From: Leptobacterium_A meishanense
GTDB lineage: Bacteria; Bacteroidota; Bacteroidia; Flavobacteriales; Flavobacteriaceae
Length of the DNA stretch: 64,000 bases
Assembly (NCBI RefSeq): GCF_037645805.1
Contig: NZ_JBBEXE010000009.1
Span: 62,001 to 126,000, forward strand
Reading direction: 5' to 3'
The notes under the pieces are model-generated. The model did no database searches. It worked only from the letters and a program-made list of their open reading frames with translations, and had not been told where the DNA came from. Below, piece by piece: positions 26,985 through 35,302 of this stretch (position 1 is its first letter; the number at the start of each line of letters is the position of its first letter). The translations under genes and the position numbers were made by a program.

Positions 26985-28342
26985 AAATTATTCAAAGCTT
27001 CTGGACTGCCGGGATCAAAAACATAGCTCAAAATAACTTTGGTTGGGTTTCATCAAAATATAATTTAATAAGTTGGGTATTAAGTGCTAATCAGCTAAAG
27101 AAATATTATAGCAAGGTAGAATTATATACGGATGCCCTTGGGGCAGAAATACTAATAGATAAGCTCAAACTACCCTATTCAAAAGTTCATATTGTTTTAG
27201 ATGATTTAAGTTGCTACCATAATGAATTGTGGGCTATCTCTAAAATAAAAACATATTCATTACAAGAAGCACCTTTTTTGCATGTTGATGGCGATGTTTT
27301 TATCTGGGACAAATTCCCGGAGACACTTATACAAGCTCCTATCATTGCCCAAAACCTTGAAAAAACTACCAGTTACTATCAATTAATGTGGAAAGGGATA
27401 AAAGACAATCTTTTATACATACCTGTTGAATTAGAGTCGTTTAATAATACAAATTCAGGTTATGCATGTAATATGGGCATTGTTGGAGGAACAGACGTAA
27501 CATTTTTTAAAACATATGCAAATAAAGCCATACGTTTTGTAGATAACAATAAAAAATCTTGGGATAGAATAAGCAAGAGCAACTTCAATATTTTTTTTGA
27601 ACAGCTTTTATTTTATGAGATGACAAAAAGCAATGATAAAAAGGTTCATTTCTTGTTTGATGAAGTGCCTTCAGACAACGAATATATCGGTTTTGGTGAT
27701 TTTGACAAGGTTCCGGAACAAAGAACATATTTGCACCTACTAGGGGGGTATAAGCGAGATTCCTACACCTATAAAGCAATGGAAGATTATGTAATAACCC
27801 ATTATCCAGAATATTATAAGAACGTGATTGAAATAGCCGGAGAAGCACCCATTTTTAAAAAATCAGGATACAATTTCTCAAAACAAACAAACAAGCAATT
27901 GGTTAAAAACTTCATGGATAAAATTCATAAAGAGAAAACAAACATCACTGAACATTATTTGTTAGCCAGGGATTTGACCTCTATGGAAATAATAGCAAAT
28001 ATTAGTGAGATACTAGCAAAAGAAGAGGAAACATTTTTTTATAAACTCCCATGTAATGAAATTTTTAAATTGGGTGATCAAAAAGGGATAAGAAGAATTG
28101 ACAAATTCGGAGACAGCTATAGTTTTCTTATAGATGACATTGATGAAATTCTTTTAGCAACAACAGCAAAGCCAATAAATTATAACAATTTAATTAAGTT
28201 CCTTAAAACGTATTTGGATGAGGATGTAACAAATGCCCATATGGAAGCTTTTGTACTCATGATACGTGAAAGGATCATTTTCTTTCTATCAAGAAAGATA
28301 CTTTCTGTGATGAAAAATTATCATACAAAATTACCTGTATAA
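26981..28342 (+). CDS. DUF6734-like, glycosyltransferase-like protein in the peptide cassette
   Basis: This 453-residue cytoplasmic protein looks like a GT-A-fold glycosyltransferase. It opens with MKIIQSFWTAGI and a Rossmann-like first half, and has a DxD motif (HVDGDVFIW, Asp103 and Asp105), which in GT-A enzymes binds the metal and sugar nucleotide. NMGIVGG near residue 163 is another element common to these enzymes. Residues about 290-453 form a helical extension of unknown role. The start overlaps the VKOR stop by 4 bp, tying it to the peptide cassette. It could glycosylate the peptide, as in glycocin clusters, but no biochemical role is known to me for DUF6734 proteins. Domain assignment is from pattern recognition only. 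Confidence 0.65.
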   Translation: MKIIQSFWTAGIKNIAQNNFGWVSSKYNLISWVLSANQLKKYYSKVELYTDALGAEILIDKLKLPYSKVHIVLDDLSCYHNELWAISKIKTYSLQEAPFLHVDGDVFIWDKFPETLIQAPIIAQNLEKTTSYYQLMWKGIKDNLLYIPVELESFNNTNSGYACNMGIVGGTDVTFFKTYANKAIRFVDNNKKSWDRISKSNFNIFFEQLLFYEMTKSNDKKVHFLFDEVPSDNEYIGFGDFDKVPEQRTYLHLLGGYKRDSYTYKAMEDYVITHYPEYYKNVIEIAGEAPIFKKSGYNFSKQTNKQLVKNFMDKIHKEKTNITEHYLLARDLTSMEIIANISEILAKEEETFFYKLPCNEIFKLGDQKGIRRIDKFGDSYSFLIDDIDEILLATTAKPINYNNLIKFLKTYLDEDVTNAHMEAFVLMIRERIIFFLSRKILSVMKNYHTKLPV

Positions 28343-28402
28343 ATAACAAAAGGAGCAAGATTGTTTTTTTGTAACTTTCGCCTTTATCTATGTATAAATA
28401 AA

Positions 28403-29254
28403 GTGAGAGAAAAACAATCTATTAATATTATAAAGGCATCAGGGGAACGAGCAAGTTTTTCTATTGAAAAATTAAAAAAATCACTATTAAAAACCGGGGC
28501 AAGTGAACTACAGGTAAATGAGATTATTGATCACATAATTACCAACATAAGAGAGGGCAGTACTACAAAACAAATCCATAGAGAAGCGTTTCGATTACTA
28601 AAAAGGAACAAGCCACACTATGCTGCTCGATATAAACTCAAAAAAGCTATATATGAGCTAGGCCCTTCAGGCTTTCCTTTTGAGCATTATATAAGTGCTA
28701 TATTTTCTCATTCTGGCTATGATACAAATGTTAGTGAAATTATAAAAGGGCGGTGTGTAGATCACGAAGTAGATGTTTTAGCATTAAAAAACAGATATGC
28801 AGAACTTATTGAGTGTAAATTTCACTCTAAGAGAGGTTACCATTGTGATGTTAAAATCCCACTATATATCCAATCGAGGTACCTTGACATTAAAGAAGCA
28901 TGGCATCCGTCACAATATAAAAACAGTGAATTGAACAAAGGTTGGGTGGTTACTAATACACGTTTCACTAAAAATGCTATTGATTATGGAACTTGTGCGG
29001 GACTTGAATTATTGAGTTGGGATTATCCAGATAGGAATGGGTTAAAAGACAGGATAGATGCTGTTGGGCTTTACCCTGTAACTACATTAACATTGATTAC
29101 AAATGTAGAAAAAAAGGCAATTCTTGCAGAGGGTATAGTATTGTGCAAAGAACTCTATGACAGGCATGGCTTATTGGATAAAATAAGAGTATCAAGAATA
29201 AGAAAACAAAAAATTCTATCAGAATTAAGGCACTTATGCAATCTTAATCATTAA
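28403..29254 (+). CDS. ATP-cone domain / Mrr-like restriction endonuclease-fold protein
   Basis: The first 90 residues are an ATP-cone (INIIKASGERASFSIEKLKKSLLKTGAS...), the allosteric nucleotide-binding module known from ribonucleotide reductases. The second half is a PD-(D/E)xK nuclease fold with GFPFEHYISAIFSHSGY, Asp in DHEVDVLA and the catalytic ECK in LIECKFH. The open frame could start at a TTG at 28361, but that stretch contains a promoter -7-like TAACTTTCG, so I prefer the GTG at 28403 (283 residues). It may be a nucleotide-gated DNase. Whether it restricts foreign DNA or has a housekeeping role is not known. A metallo-beta-lactamase gene follows 2 bp later, suggesting joint function. 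Confidence 0.75.
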   Translation: MREKQSINIIKASGERASFSIEKLKKSLLKTGASELQVNEIIDHIITNIREGSTTKQIHREAFRLLKRNKPHYAARYKLKKAIYELGPSGFPFEHYISAIFSHSGYDTNVSEIIKGRCVDHEVDVLALKNRYAELIECKFHSKRGYHCDVKIPLYIQSRYLDIKEAWHPSQYKNSELNKGWVVTNTRFTKNAIDYGTCAGLELLSWDYPDRNGLKDRIDAVGLYPVTTLTLITNVEKKAILAEGIVLCKELYDRHGLLDKIRVSRIRKQKILSELRHLCNLNH

Positions 29255-29256
29255 CA

Positions 29257-30633
29257 ATGGAGAAAATCAATGTTCATTTTTGGGGAGGTGCACAAACAGT
29301 AACAGGTTCTAAAATCCTTGTAGAAACCCCACAGCACAATGTTTTGATTGATTGTGGGATGTTTCAAGGATTAAAAGAGCTCAGACAGAAGAATTGGGAC
29401 TATTTACCGTTTGATGTTTCACAGATACATTCTGTGTTATTGACCCACGGGCATTTAGATCATGTAGGTTATTTACCAAGGCTGGTTAAACAAGGTTTTA
29501 AAGGAAGAATAATAGGGACACCCCCAACATTGCGGATAGCAGAGATTATACTGAGAGACAGTGCAAAAGTAAATGAAGAAGATGCAGAGAGGGCAAACAA
29601 AGAACAGTACACAAAACACCATCCGGCCAAACCTATATATGACACTTTAGATGTAGAGAAAACATTGCGTCATTTTGAACCAAAAGAATTACACGAAACA
29701 GTACAGTTATCGGAAGATGTTTATTTTAAATTTTATTATAATGGGCATATTATAGGTGCTACGTTTATTGAACTTACTGTATTTGGAAAGGTCTTTGTCT
29801 TTTCAGGGGATATAGGAAGGGAAAAGGATGCATTATTATACCCTCCCGAGAAACCTGTAGAAGCAGATTATCTTTTCATTGAGAGCACATATGGAAACAA
29901 AAAACACCCTAAGGAGGATTTAGAAAAAATACTAAAAACACTTATAGAAGAGGCTATATATACCGGAGGGAGCATTATTGTGCCAAGTTTCACAGTAGAA
30001 CGGGCACAATTACTCATACACCTATTGTGGCAATTGTATAAAAAAGGTAAAATCCCAAAAATCCAGGTAGTGATGGATAGTCCGATGGGGGAGAAAGTGT
30101 TGGGCGTTTTCAAGGATTTTTCAAAATGGCATAAATTATCAGAAGTAGAATTTACCGAAATGTGCCATTTTATAGAAGTGATAGAACATTATAGTGAAAC
30201 TTGGGAGACTATAGATGACCCAAGGCCTAAAGTTATTATTGCAGGCAGCGGGATGATTACAGGAGGAAGGGTTTTAACCTATTTAAAACAACTTATTGAC
30301 TTGCCTGAAACAAGTGTCCTCTTAGTTGGCTATATGGCAGAAGGGACTCGTGGTCGTGACCTTCTTGATGGGATAAAAGAAATTAAAATTCATGGGAAAT
30401 ATTTTCCTGTAGCAGCAAAAATTTCATTAGTAGAAAGCTTGTCAGCACATGCAGATCAGGATGAGTTGATAGAGTGGCTTAGTACTGTAAAAAATATTCC
30501 TGAGACGGTTTTTTTGATACATGGAGAAACAGAAGGACTAGAGTCATTAAGCTTAAGAGTAGAAGAAATCTACAATTGGAACACCTATATTCCTAAGCTT
30601 TATGAGACCTATACAATTCATATAGGTACTTAG
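29257..30633 (+). CDS. Metallo-beta-lactamase / beta-CASP ribonuclease-like protein
   Basis: This 458-residue protein has the MBL core (THGHLDHVGYL, residues 63-73, binding two metals; FVFSGDIGR and IESTYGN) joined to a beta-CASP domain (PSFTVERAQLLIHLLW, VVMDSPMGEKV) and the C-terminal RMMBL motifs (AGSGMITGGRVLTYLKQL, SLSAHADQDEL, LIHGE). This is the architecture of bacterial and archaeal CPSF-like RNA nucleases such as TTHA0252. It probably processes or degrades RNA in the cytoplasm. It begins 2 bp after the ATP-cone nuclease, so the two are likely co-expressed. Confidence 0.9.
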   Translation: MEKINVHFWGGAQTVTGSKILVETPQHNVLIDCGMFQGLKELRQKNWDYLPFDVSQIHSVLLTHGHLDHVGYLPRLVKQGFKGRIIGTPPTLRIAEIILRDSAKVNEEDAERANKEQYTKHHPAKPIYDTLDVEKTLRHFEPKELHETVQLSEDVYFKFYYNGHIIGATFIELTVFGKVFVFSGDIGREKDALLYPPEKPVEADYLFIESTYGNKKHPKEDLEKILKTLIEEAIYTGGSIIVPSFTVERAQLLIHLLWQLYKKGKIPKIQVVMDSPMGEKVLGVFKDFSKWHKLSEVEFTEMCHFIEVIEHYSETWETIDDPRPKVIIAGSGMITGGRVLTYLKQLIDLPETSVLLVGYMAEGTRGRDLLDGIKEIKIHGKYFPVAAKISLVESLSAHADQDELIEWLSTVKNIPETVFLIHGETEGLESLSLRVEEIYNWNTYIPKLYETYTIHIGT

Positions 30634-30634
30634 T

Positions 30635-31294
30635 TCAAATGATTCTTAATGCTTCATATGAGTGAATCAAATTCTGGGGCATGAACTCAGGATTATTTGA
30701 ATAAATATGAATATTGTTATGGATATTTAGCCCATTATCAATCAACCCAATGGTTTCCCATCCCAACGTATTTGGTGTAACAAAATCTTTTGAAGGATTG
30801 TCTGCTATATAGTAATAATTTTTTCGGTTATACTTTTCTTCTATCAGGTTAAAATTGTGTTTATGAGGTTTCGTATAACCTGTTTCTTCTGAAATAAGAA
30901 TGGTATCAATATAAGGCATAAGGCCTAGCGCGTTTAATTTATTCCGTTGAGCAAGGCTTCTCCCATCTGTAATGATACCTACAACACCTTTTTTGTGATT
31001 TATAGTCTGAAAAACAGACAGAACATTATCAAAAGGAACAACAGAAGGTTTATGTGATCGGTAGCAATGAATGAGTTCCTCTTTAGTAATAGCATAGTGT
31101 TTTGAAACCATGTCGAAAGCATCACTACCTGAACGATGTAAAGAAAACATATATGCATATAACACATCAGGTTGATTAGTGTCAAGCTGCATAGCGATAG
31201 CTTTAAAAGCAGATTTTAAAAAATCGATTTCATTATACAATGTATCATCCAGATCAAAACAAACAACGGTATGTGTATCAACCTTTATATCCAT
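30635..31294 (-). CDS. HAD-IA family hydrolase in polysaccharide cluster
   Basis: This 219-residue HAD phosphatase has motif I CFDLDDTLYNE (residues 13-23, Asp nucleophile and +2 Asp), motif II GIITDGRS near residue 105, a motif III Lys in ETGYTKPHKHNF, and motif IV YYIADNPSKDF near 157-167. A helical cap lies between motifs I and II. It is the last gene of a five-gene minus-strand operon, overlapping the ATP-grasp gene by 17 bp, so it probably dephosphorylates a sugar-phosphate or similar intermediate. Pairs of ATP-grasp and HAD genes are common in surface-polysaccharide loci. The substrate is unknown. Confidence 0.85.
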   Translation of the reverse strand: MDIKVDTHTVVCFDLDDTLYNEIDFLKSAFKAIAMQLDTNQPDVLYAYMFSLHRSGSDAFDMVSKHYAITKEELIHCYRSHKPSVVPFDNVLSVFQTINHKKGVVGIITDGRSLAQRNKLNALGLMPYIDTILISEETGYTKPHKHNFNLIEEKYNRKNYYYIADNPSKDFVTPNTLGWETIGLIDNGLNIHNNIHIYSNNPEFMPQNLIHSYEALRII

Positions 31295-32246
31295 GAACTA
31301 AAATTTCATCGTCATAGCGAAGCATTAATAAATCACTTTCCCAACAATCAAATTGAGGGGATATCACTTTTTTTAACAGATATTCTTCAATAATCCACTT
31401 TGGAAAATTAGCACCGGCCAAATAGGATAGCGGGAAGCCGCCACCAAATCGTGGATTTATTTCAATTCCAATAATTTGATTTTCTTTTCTGTGTTTAAAA
31501 AACTGTGCAGTAAAACAACCTACTGCCCCTTTTACATTCCCTAATCGCTCTTTGATGTAGGGAACAAGTTCGTTATTCACCGTTTTCCCCTTATTGACTT
31601 CTCCATCACGTACCTCGATCCGTTTTCGGGGCACTACACATTTTAAAAAATGATCCTTCCCATAGTACAGATCGCACGTATATTCATCATAATCATCTGG
31701 GTCTAAATATGTTAAGAACATCAATTTTTCATTCTTAAAATGATAATCGGTTAAGTCATTAGGATTTTTTATGATATATGTATCTTGGCTTCTACTGCCA
31801 TCAGTCGGTTTTATAAATAATGGTAATTGATAATCATCTTTTGAAAATTCTCTTGCTACATCTATATGATGTTGTGCAAAAAAAGAATGGATTTTTCGTT
31901 TATCCCTACATTTTTCTATAATTTCTAAGGCGGCAATAAGTGGTGTTACTCCCTGCTCTTTCATAAACATTGTATTTTTTGCCAATAGGAGCAGTTCAGT
32001 GTCAATGGTGGGGATAACAAGTGTTATCTCATTAAATTTACAAAGGTTAATTAGTTCAGCAATATATGATGGGTGATCCAACCTTGGAACTTTTAGTGAT
32101 GCATCTGCTATATGACATGCTGCCGCTAATTCAGGATTGGCATCTGCTGCAAACACCTTAGCACTGGGCATTATTTTTTTTAGCTCTTTTTGAAAGCTCC
32201 GAACGAGTGAAACTCTTTTTCCTGCGGATGTAATTAAAATATTCAT
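31278..32246 (-). CDS. ATP-grasp ligase (CarB/PylC-like)
   Basis: This 322-residue cytoplasmic protein has the N-terminal pre-ATP-grasp fold (MNILITSAGKRVSLVRSF, AADANPELAAACHIADASLKVP), which resembles the biotin-carboxylase/carbamoyl-phosphate synthase group. It also has the ATP-grasp elements LFIKPTDGSRSQDTYII near residue 145 and IGIEINPRFGGGFPLSYLAG near residue 260 (Mg-binding Glu/Asn). Members join a carboxylate to an amine or thiol with ATP. Between a GT2 and a HAD gene in a capsule operon, the likely job is to add an amino acid or amide group to a sugar. Substrates are unknown. The gene overlaps the next by 17 bp. Confidence 0.85.
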   Translation of the reverse strand: MNILITSAGKRVSLVRSFQKELKKIMPSAKVFAADANPELAAACHIADASLKVPRLDHPSYIAELINLCKFNEITLVIPTIDTELLLLAKNTMFMKEQGVTPLIAALEIIEKCRDKRKIHSFFAQHHIDVAREFSKDDYQLPLFIKPTDGSRSQDTYIIKNPNDLTDYHFKNEKLMFLTYLDPDDYDEYTCDLYYGKDHFLKCVVPRKRIEVRDGEVNKGKTVNNELVPYIKERLGNVKGAVGCFTAQFFKHRKENQIIGIEINPRFGGGFPLSYLAGANFPKWIIEEYLLKKVISPQFDCWESDLLMLRYDDEILVHGYKG

Positions 32247-33262
32247 TTGACGATAGTATAAAAAAACCGGAAAAAATGGATAAAAGGTACCATGAATCGC
32301 TTCTGATTAAAGATTAAAGTCAATAAGCTGTATCTTAACCCTTTATAGTCACTACCGGGGAAATGATTCAAAGGATAAACATTTATTTTTTCAAAACCCT
32401 TCAACATCTCAGGAACCCTATTTACAGGAATATCAGACTTCATTAACCGGACCATAAGAAAAAAAACGAACGATTGCTGACGTATCTGTAAGCGTTTTTT
32501 ACAGTCATCACTATCAGTTCCTTGAGAAGGAATTGTTTTTATGAGATCATTAAATACATAAGCCGCATTTTCATTATCATAGATAACTTTTTTGTAATGT
32601 TCCGGAGTCTTATTCTTCATTGCCGAAGTGGGAATAACCCGGTGACGGTACACATCTATAAAAACATGCGCCATCCGTTTTGCTTTTAAAAACAATTGAG
32701 CAGTAAGTATGGCATCTTCCATCCACCTACCTTCAATAAAACGATAACCGGTTTGTAACAAGAAGTCCCTTTTTATAATATACCACCATATTTCACTTTT
32801 GTACTTGTAATTAGCTATGTAGCTAACTCCACTCATAATATTAGGCTTCTTATCAGAAAAATATTCGGGTTTATTTTGTCCATTATCTGATGCGCTCACA
32901 TTTTTTACATCAAAAGTTAAAATATCTAATTGATGTTTTTTAGCAATGCGTATAAGTGGTTGTAAGCTATTCTCAGCTAAGTAATCGTCAGGATCTACAA
33001 AATAGACATACTCTCCTTTTGCTAAGTCTAATCCTGAGTTTCTTGCTGCACCCACACCATTGTTCTCTTTGTCATGTATAACAATATTGGTATGCTTTTG
33101 TGCATACGTTGTAGCAAGGGCTAAGCTATTATCTTTTGATCCATCATTTACTATAATAACCTCGTATTCCTTTTCGGGCATGTTCTGGTTTATTAAGCTA
33201 TCCAGGCATATACCAAGGTATTTTTCCATGTTGTAGACAGGAACGATAATACTTAGTTTCAT
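32243..33262 (-). CDS. Glycosyltransferase family 2 protein
   Basis: This 339-residue GT-A enzyme has the GT2 N-terminus LSIIVPVYNMEKYLGICLDSL, the nucleotide-binding EVIIVNDGSKDNS, the GAARNSGLDLAKGEYVYFVDPDDYL element with a DxD-like DPDD (near residues 75-95), and a downstream helical region with WWYIIKRDFLLQTGYRF. It transfers a sugar from an NDP donor to a growing lipid-linked glycan at the cytoplasmic face of the inner membrane. It overlaps its neighbours by 4 bp on both sides, inside the operon that also encodes the phosphoglycosyl transferase. The specific sugar cannot be read from sequence. Confidence 0.93.
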   Translation of the reverse strand: MKLSIIVPVYNMEKYLGICLDSLINQNMPEKEYEVIIVNDGSKDNSLALATTYAQKHTNIVIHDKENNGVGAARNSGLDLAKGEYVYFVDPDDYLAENSLQPLIRIAKKHQLDILTFDVKNVSASDNGQNKPEYFSDKKPNIMSGVSYIANYKYKSEIWWYIIKRDFLLQTGYRFIEGRWMEDAILTAQLFLKAKRMAHVFIDVYRHRVIPTSAMKNKTPEHYKKVIYDNENAAYVFNDLIKTIPSQGTDSDDCKKRLQIRQQSFVFFLMVRLMKSDIPVNRVPEMLKGFEKINVYPLNHFPGSDYKGLRYSLLTLIFNQKRFMVPFIHFFRFFYTIVK

Positions 33263-33888
33263 ATAATATTTTTTTGTGAAGGAGTTCCTTGAAATTTTTC
33301 CATAGTAGCATGTGTGTTTGATGAAATACCTTCTGAACGAATTACCTTCATAAAAGTCAACCAGATGATTTTGCAGTCCAATAAAAATGAAAGATGATCA
33401 ACATACCATACATCTAACTCGAACTTTCGCTCCCAGCTAATAGCATTTCTGCCATTTACTTGTGCCCATCCGGTAATTCCGGGTTTAACTTCATGGCGTC
33501 GTCTCTGTATCTCATTGTATAGAGGTAAATATGAAATTAATAGTGGTCTTGGGCCAATGAGACTCATATCCCCCTTGAGTATGTTAATAAGTTGTGGAAG
33601 CTCATCGATAGATAATTTTCGTACTATTTTTCCTATTGCCGTTAACCGTTCAGCATCAGAAAGCAGTATTCCGTTTAAATCTTTTTTATCGCTCATGGTT
33701 TTAAATTTGACAATTTTGAATCTAGCTTCGTTTTTTCCGGGTCTTAGTTGATAAAAAAATGGTTTTCCATGATTGGCTAGCGCTAACAATAAGGTTGTTA
33801 TGATAAAGATAGGGGAGAGCACTAGCAGGCTTATGGTTGCTATAACAATATCTAATATTCTTTTAATATATTTTTTGTAAAAGTTCAT
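33259..33888 (-). CDS. Bacterial sugar transferase (monotopic phosphoglycosyl transferase, PglC/WcaJ-type)
   Basis: This 209-residue protein starts chain assembly by moving a sugar-1-phosphate from a UDP-sugar to undecaprenyl phosphate. An N-terminal re-entrant membrane helix (ILDIVIATISLLVLSPIFIITTLLLAL) is followed by the catalytic core with KFKTM, the Asp-Glu pair in LSIDELPQLINILKGDMSLIGPRP (near residues 92-115) and the KPGITGWAQVNGRN segment. The short PglC-like form lacks the N-terminal domains of WbaP. With the PglF-like dehydratase and aminotransferase in the downstream operon, a 4-amino-4,6-dideoxy (bacillosamine-type) first sugar is a reasonable inference. It overlaps the neighbouring genes by 4 bp on each side. 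Confidence 0.93.
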   Translation of the reverse strand: MNFYKKYIKRILDIVIATISLLVLSPIFIITTLLLALANHGKPFFYQLRPGKNEARFKIVKFKTMSDKKDLNGILLSDAERLTAIGKIVRKLSIDELPQLINILKGDMSLIGPRPLLISYLPLYNEIQRRRHEVKPGITGWAQVNGRNAISWERKFELDVWYVDHLSFLLDCKIIWLTFMKVIRSEGISSNTHATMEKFQGTPSQKNII

Positions 33889-35021
33889 ATATGAGAATTG
33901 ATAATTGTTATTAGTTGTTGATTGATTTTATTAACATCGAATTTTTGTTCAGCAATTTCTCTGCTTTTTTGCCCCATTTTTTGGATGCTTTCCGGGTTTT
34001 TGACAAAAAACTCCATAGCATTTATTAATGCTTCAAGGTCTTTTGGCGGAATTAAAATCCCATTTTCCATATTTTCTACAGTTTCCTTGCATCCCGGAGT
34101 CAAAGTAGTAATAACAGGCATGCCTACTGATAGGGCTTCCAAAATAGACCGGGGAATTCCTTCCCGATAATATGTTGGCAAAACAAAAACATCGGAATTG
34201 GAAAGAAAATCAACAACATTTGGTTGGGCACCATGATATACAATAATACCTTCTTGGGTTAAACGGTTTAAGTTATCAATTAAAGTTCCCGAAGAATTAT
34301 TTTTCGGAGGGCTTCCTACAATGTGAAAAATGGTTTCGGGAAATTTTTTTATTAATGTTTTTGCAGCTTCTAAATACAATCCCGTCCCTTTTTCTTCAAT
34401 GAGCCGGGCTATGATAATAAAAGAAACAGGCCCACAATGCTTTTTATATGTTCGATATTTGAACCGGTTAAGGTTAACACCAGAGCCATTTACAATATAG
34501 AAAGGCTGCTGTTTTGAAACAATCCGTTTTTTAACGAATAACAAATAATCATCTTCATTCTGAAAAACAACCGCTTTGTTGTTACGCAAGGCCAATTGGT
34601 ATAGTAACCGGGTAATATTTTGTAGAAGCTTTGCTCTTGTTGAAACACCACTAAATGTATAGCCCAAACCTGTTATCAATGAGATAGCAGGCTTCTTAGA
34701 AAGGTGAGCAGCTATAGAACCATAAACTACCGGTTTTATGGTATATGGAAAAACAACGTCTATAGCATATTTTTCAATAATCTTTTTGATTACCAGGATA
34801 CTTTTTAGATCTGCAAAAGGGTTAAGACCGGTCCTTGATAATGGTACAAGTATGGAGTGTGCTTTCAGGAGTGATAGTTGATGAATGGTTTCTTTGTCAA
34901 AATCGGGGGCAGCACAAAAAACCTCAAAATCATTTGTAACTAAACTACAAATAAAATCGCCTCTGAAATTCAATAAAGAACCAGCTAATGAGCTTATTAG
35001 CATTATTCTCTTTTTGCTCAT
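33885..35021 (-). CDS. Glycosyltransferase family 4 protein (PglA-like)
   Basis: This 378-residue GT-B enzyme opens with RIMLISSLAGSLLNFRGDFICSL and has GSIAAHLSKKPAISLITGLGYTFSG, the donor-binding VSFIIIARLIEEKGTGLYLEAAK, and the GT4 element VFVLPTYYREGIPRSILEALSVGMPVITTLTPGCKETV near residues 280-315. The N-terminal part is close in pattern to PglA/WbnK-type enzymes, which add the second sugar after the phosphoglycosyl transferase. It is the first gene of the minus-strand operon 35021 to 30635 and is divergent from the ATP-grasp gene at 35303, with phased repeats in the gap. Confidence 0.92.
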   Translation of the reverse strand: MSKKRIMLISSLAGSLLNFRGDFICSLVTNDFEVFCAAPDFDKETIHQLSLLKAHSILVPLSRTGLNPFADLKSILVIKKIIEKYAIDVVFPYTIKPVVYGSIAAHLSKKPAISLITGLGYTFSGVSTRAKLLQNITRLLYQLALRNNKAVVFQNEDDYLLFVKKRIVSKQQPFYIVNGSGVNLNRFKYRTYKKHCGPVSFIIIARLIEEKGTGLYLEAAKTLIKKFPETIFHIVGSPPKNNSSGTLIDNLNRLTQEGIIVYHGAQPNVVDFLSNSDVFVLPTYYREGIPRSILEALSVGMPVITTLTPGCKETVENMENGILIPPKDLEALINAMEFFVKNPESIQKMGQKSREIAEQKFDVNKINQQLITIINSHI

Positions 35022-35175
35022 GGATGGTGGGTAGGTTGTTTATTTGAAAAATAGTTTGAATGATGTGTTTTATTACATCTTAAATTTAACAAACCAAATC
35101 CTTCTTTTTCTACTTCAAATATAGAAATATATTAAAGACTTTTTTTTTAAATAACTGATTTACAGATGTATTTCA

Positions 35176-35221
35176 TCGATAAAATCAACATTTTTGTCGA
35201 ATATAATAAACCGTTTATCGA
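35176..35221. promoter_or_regulatory. Three TCGA-centred repeats spaced exactly 21 bp
   Basis: Within the 281-bp divergent gap at 35022-35302, TCGA occurs at 35176-35179, 35197-35200 and 35218-35221, each preceded by a T-rich stretch and followed by A/T. The 21-bp spacing is two helical turns. This is typical of tandem operator half-sites, but no regulator is known. I see nothing else in this gap beyond AT-rich promoter-like DNA. Confidence 0.35.
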
Positions 35222-35302
35222 ATACCGTGACATACCTCTATAAGGTTTAGTAATTTTCGGGTTTATTAAATATCAAAACTTTTAATTTACAGTTATTTAC
35301 AT

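Noticed and set aside
28361..28402. TTG start for the ATP-cone nuclease
   Set aside because: The stretch has an AGGAG before it, but it codes for MFFCNFRLYLCIN, which is not ATP-cone-like, and it holds a TAACTTTCG promoter-like element. The GTG at 28403 gives the domain start directly.
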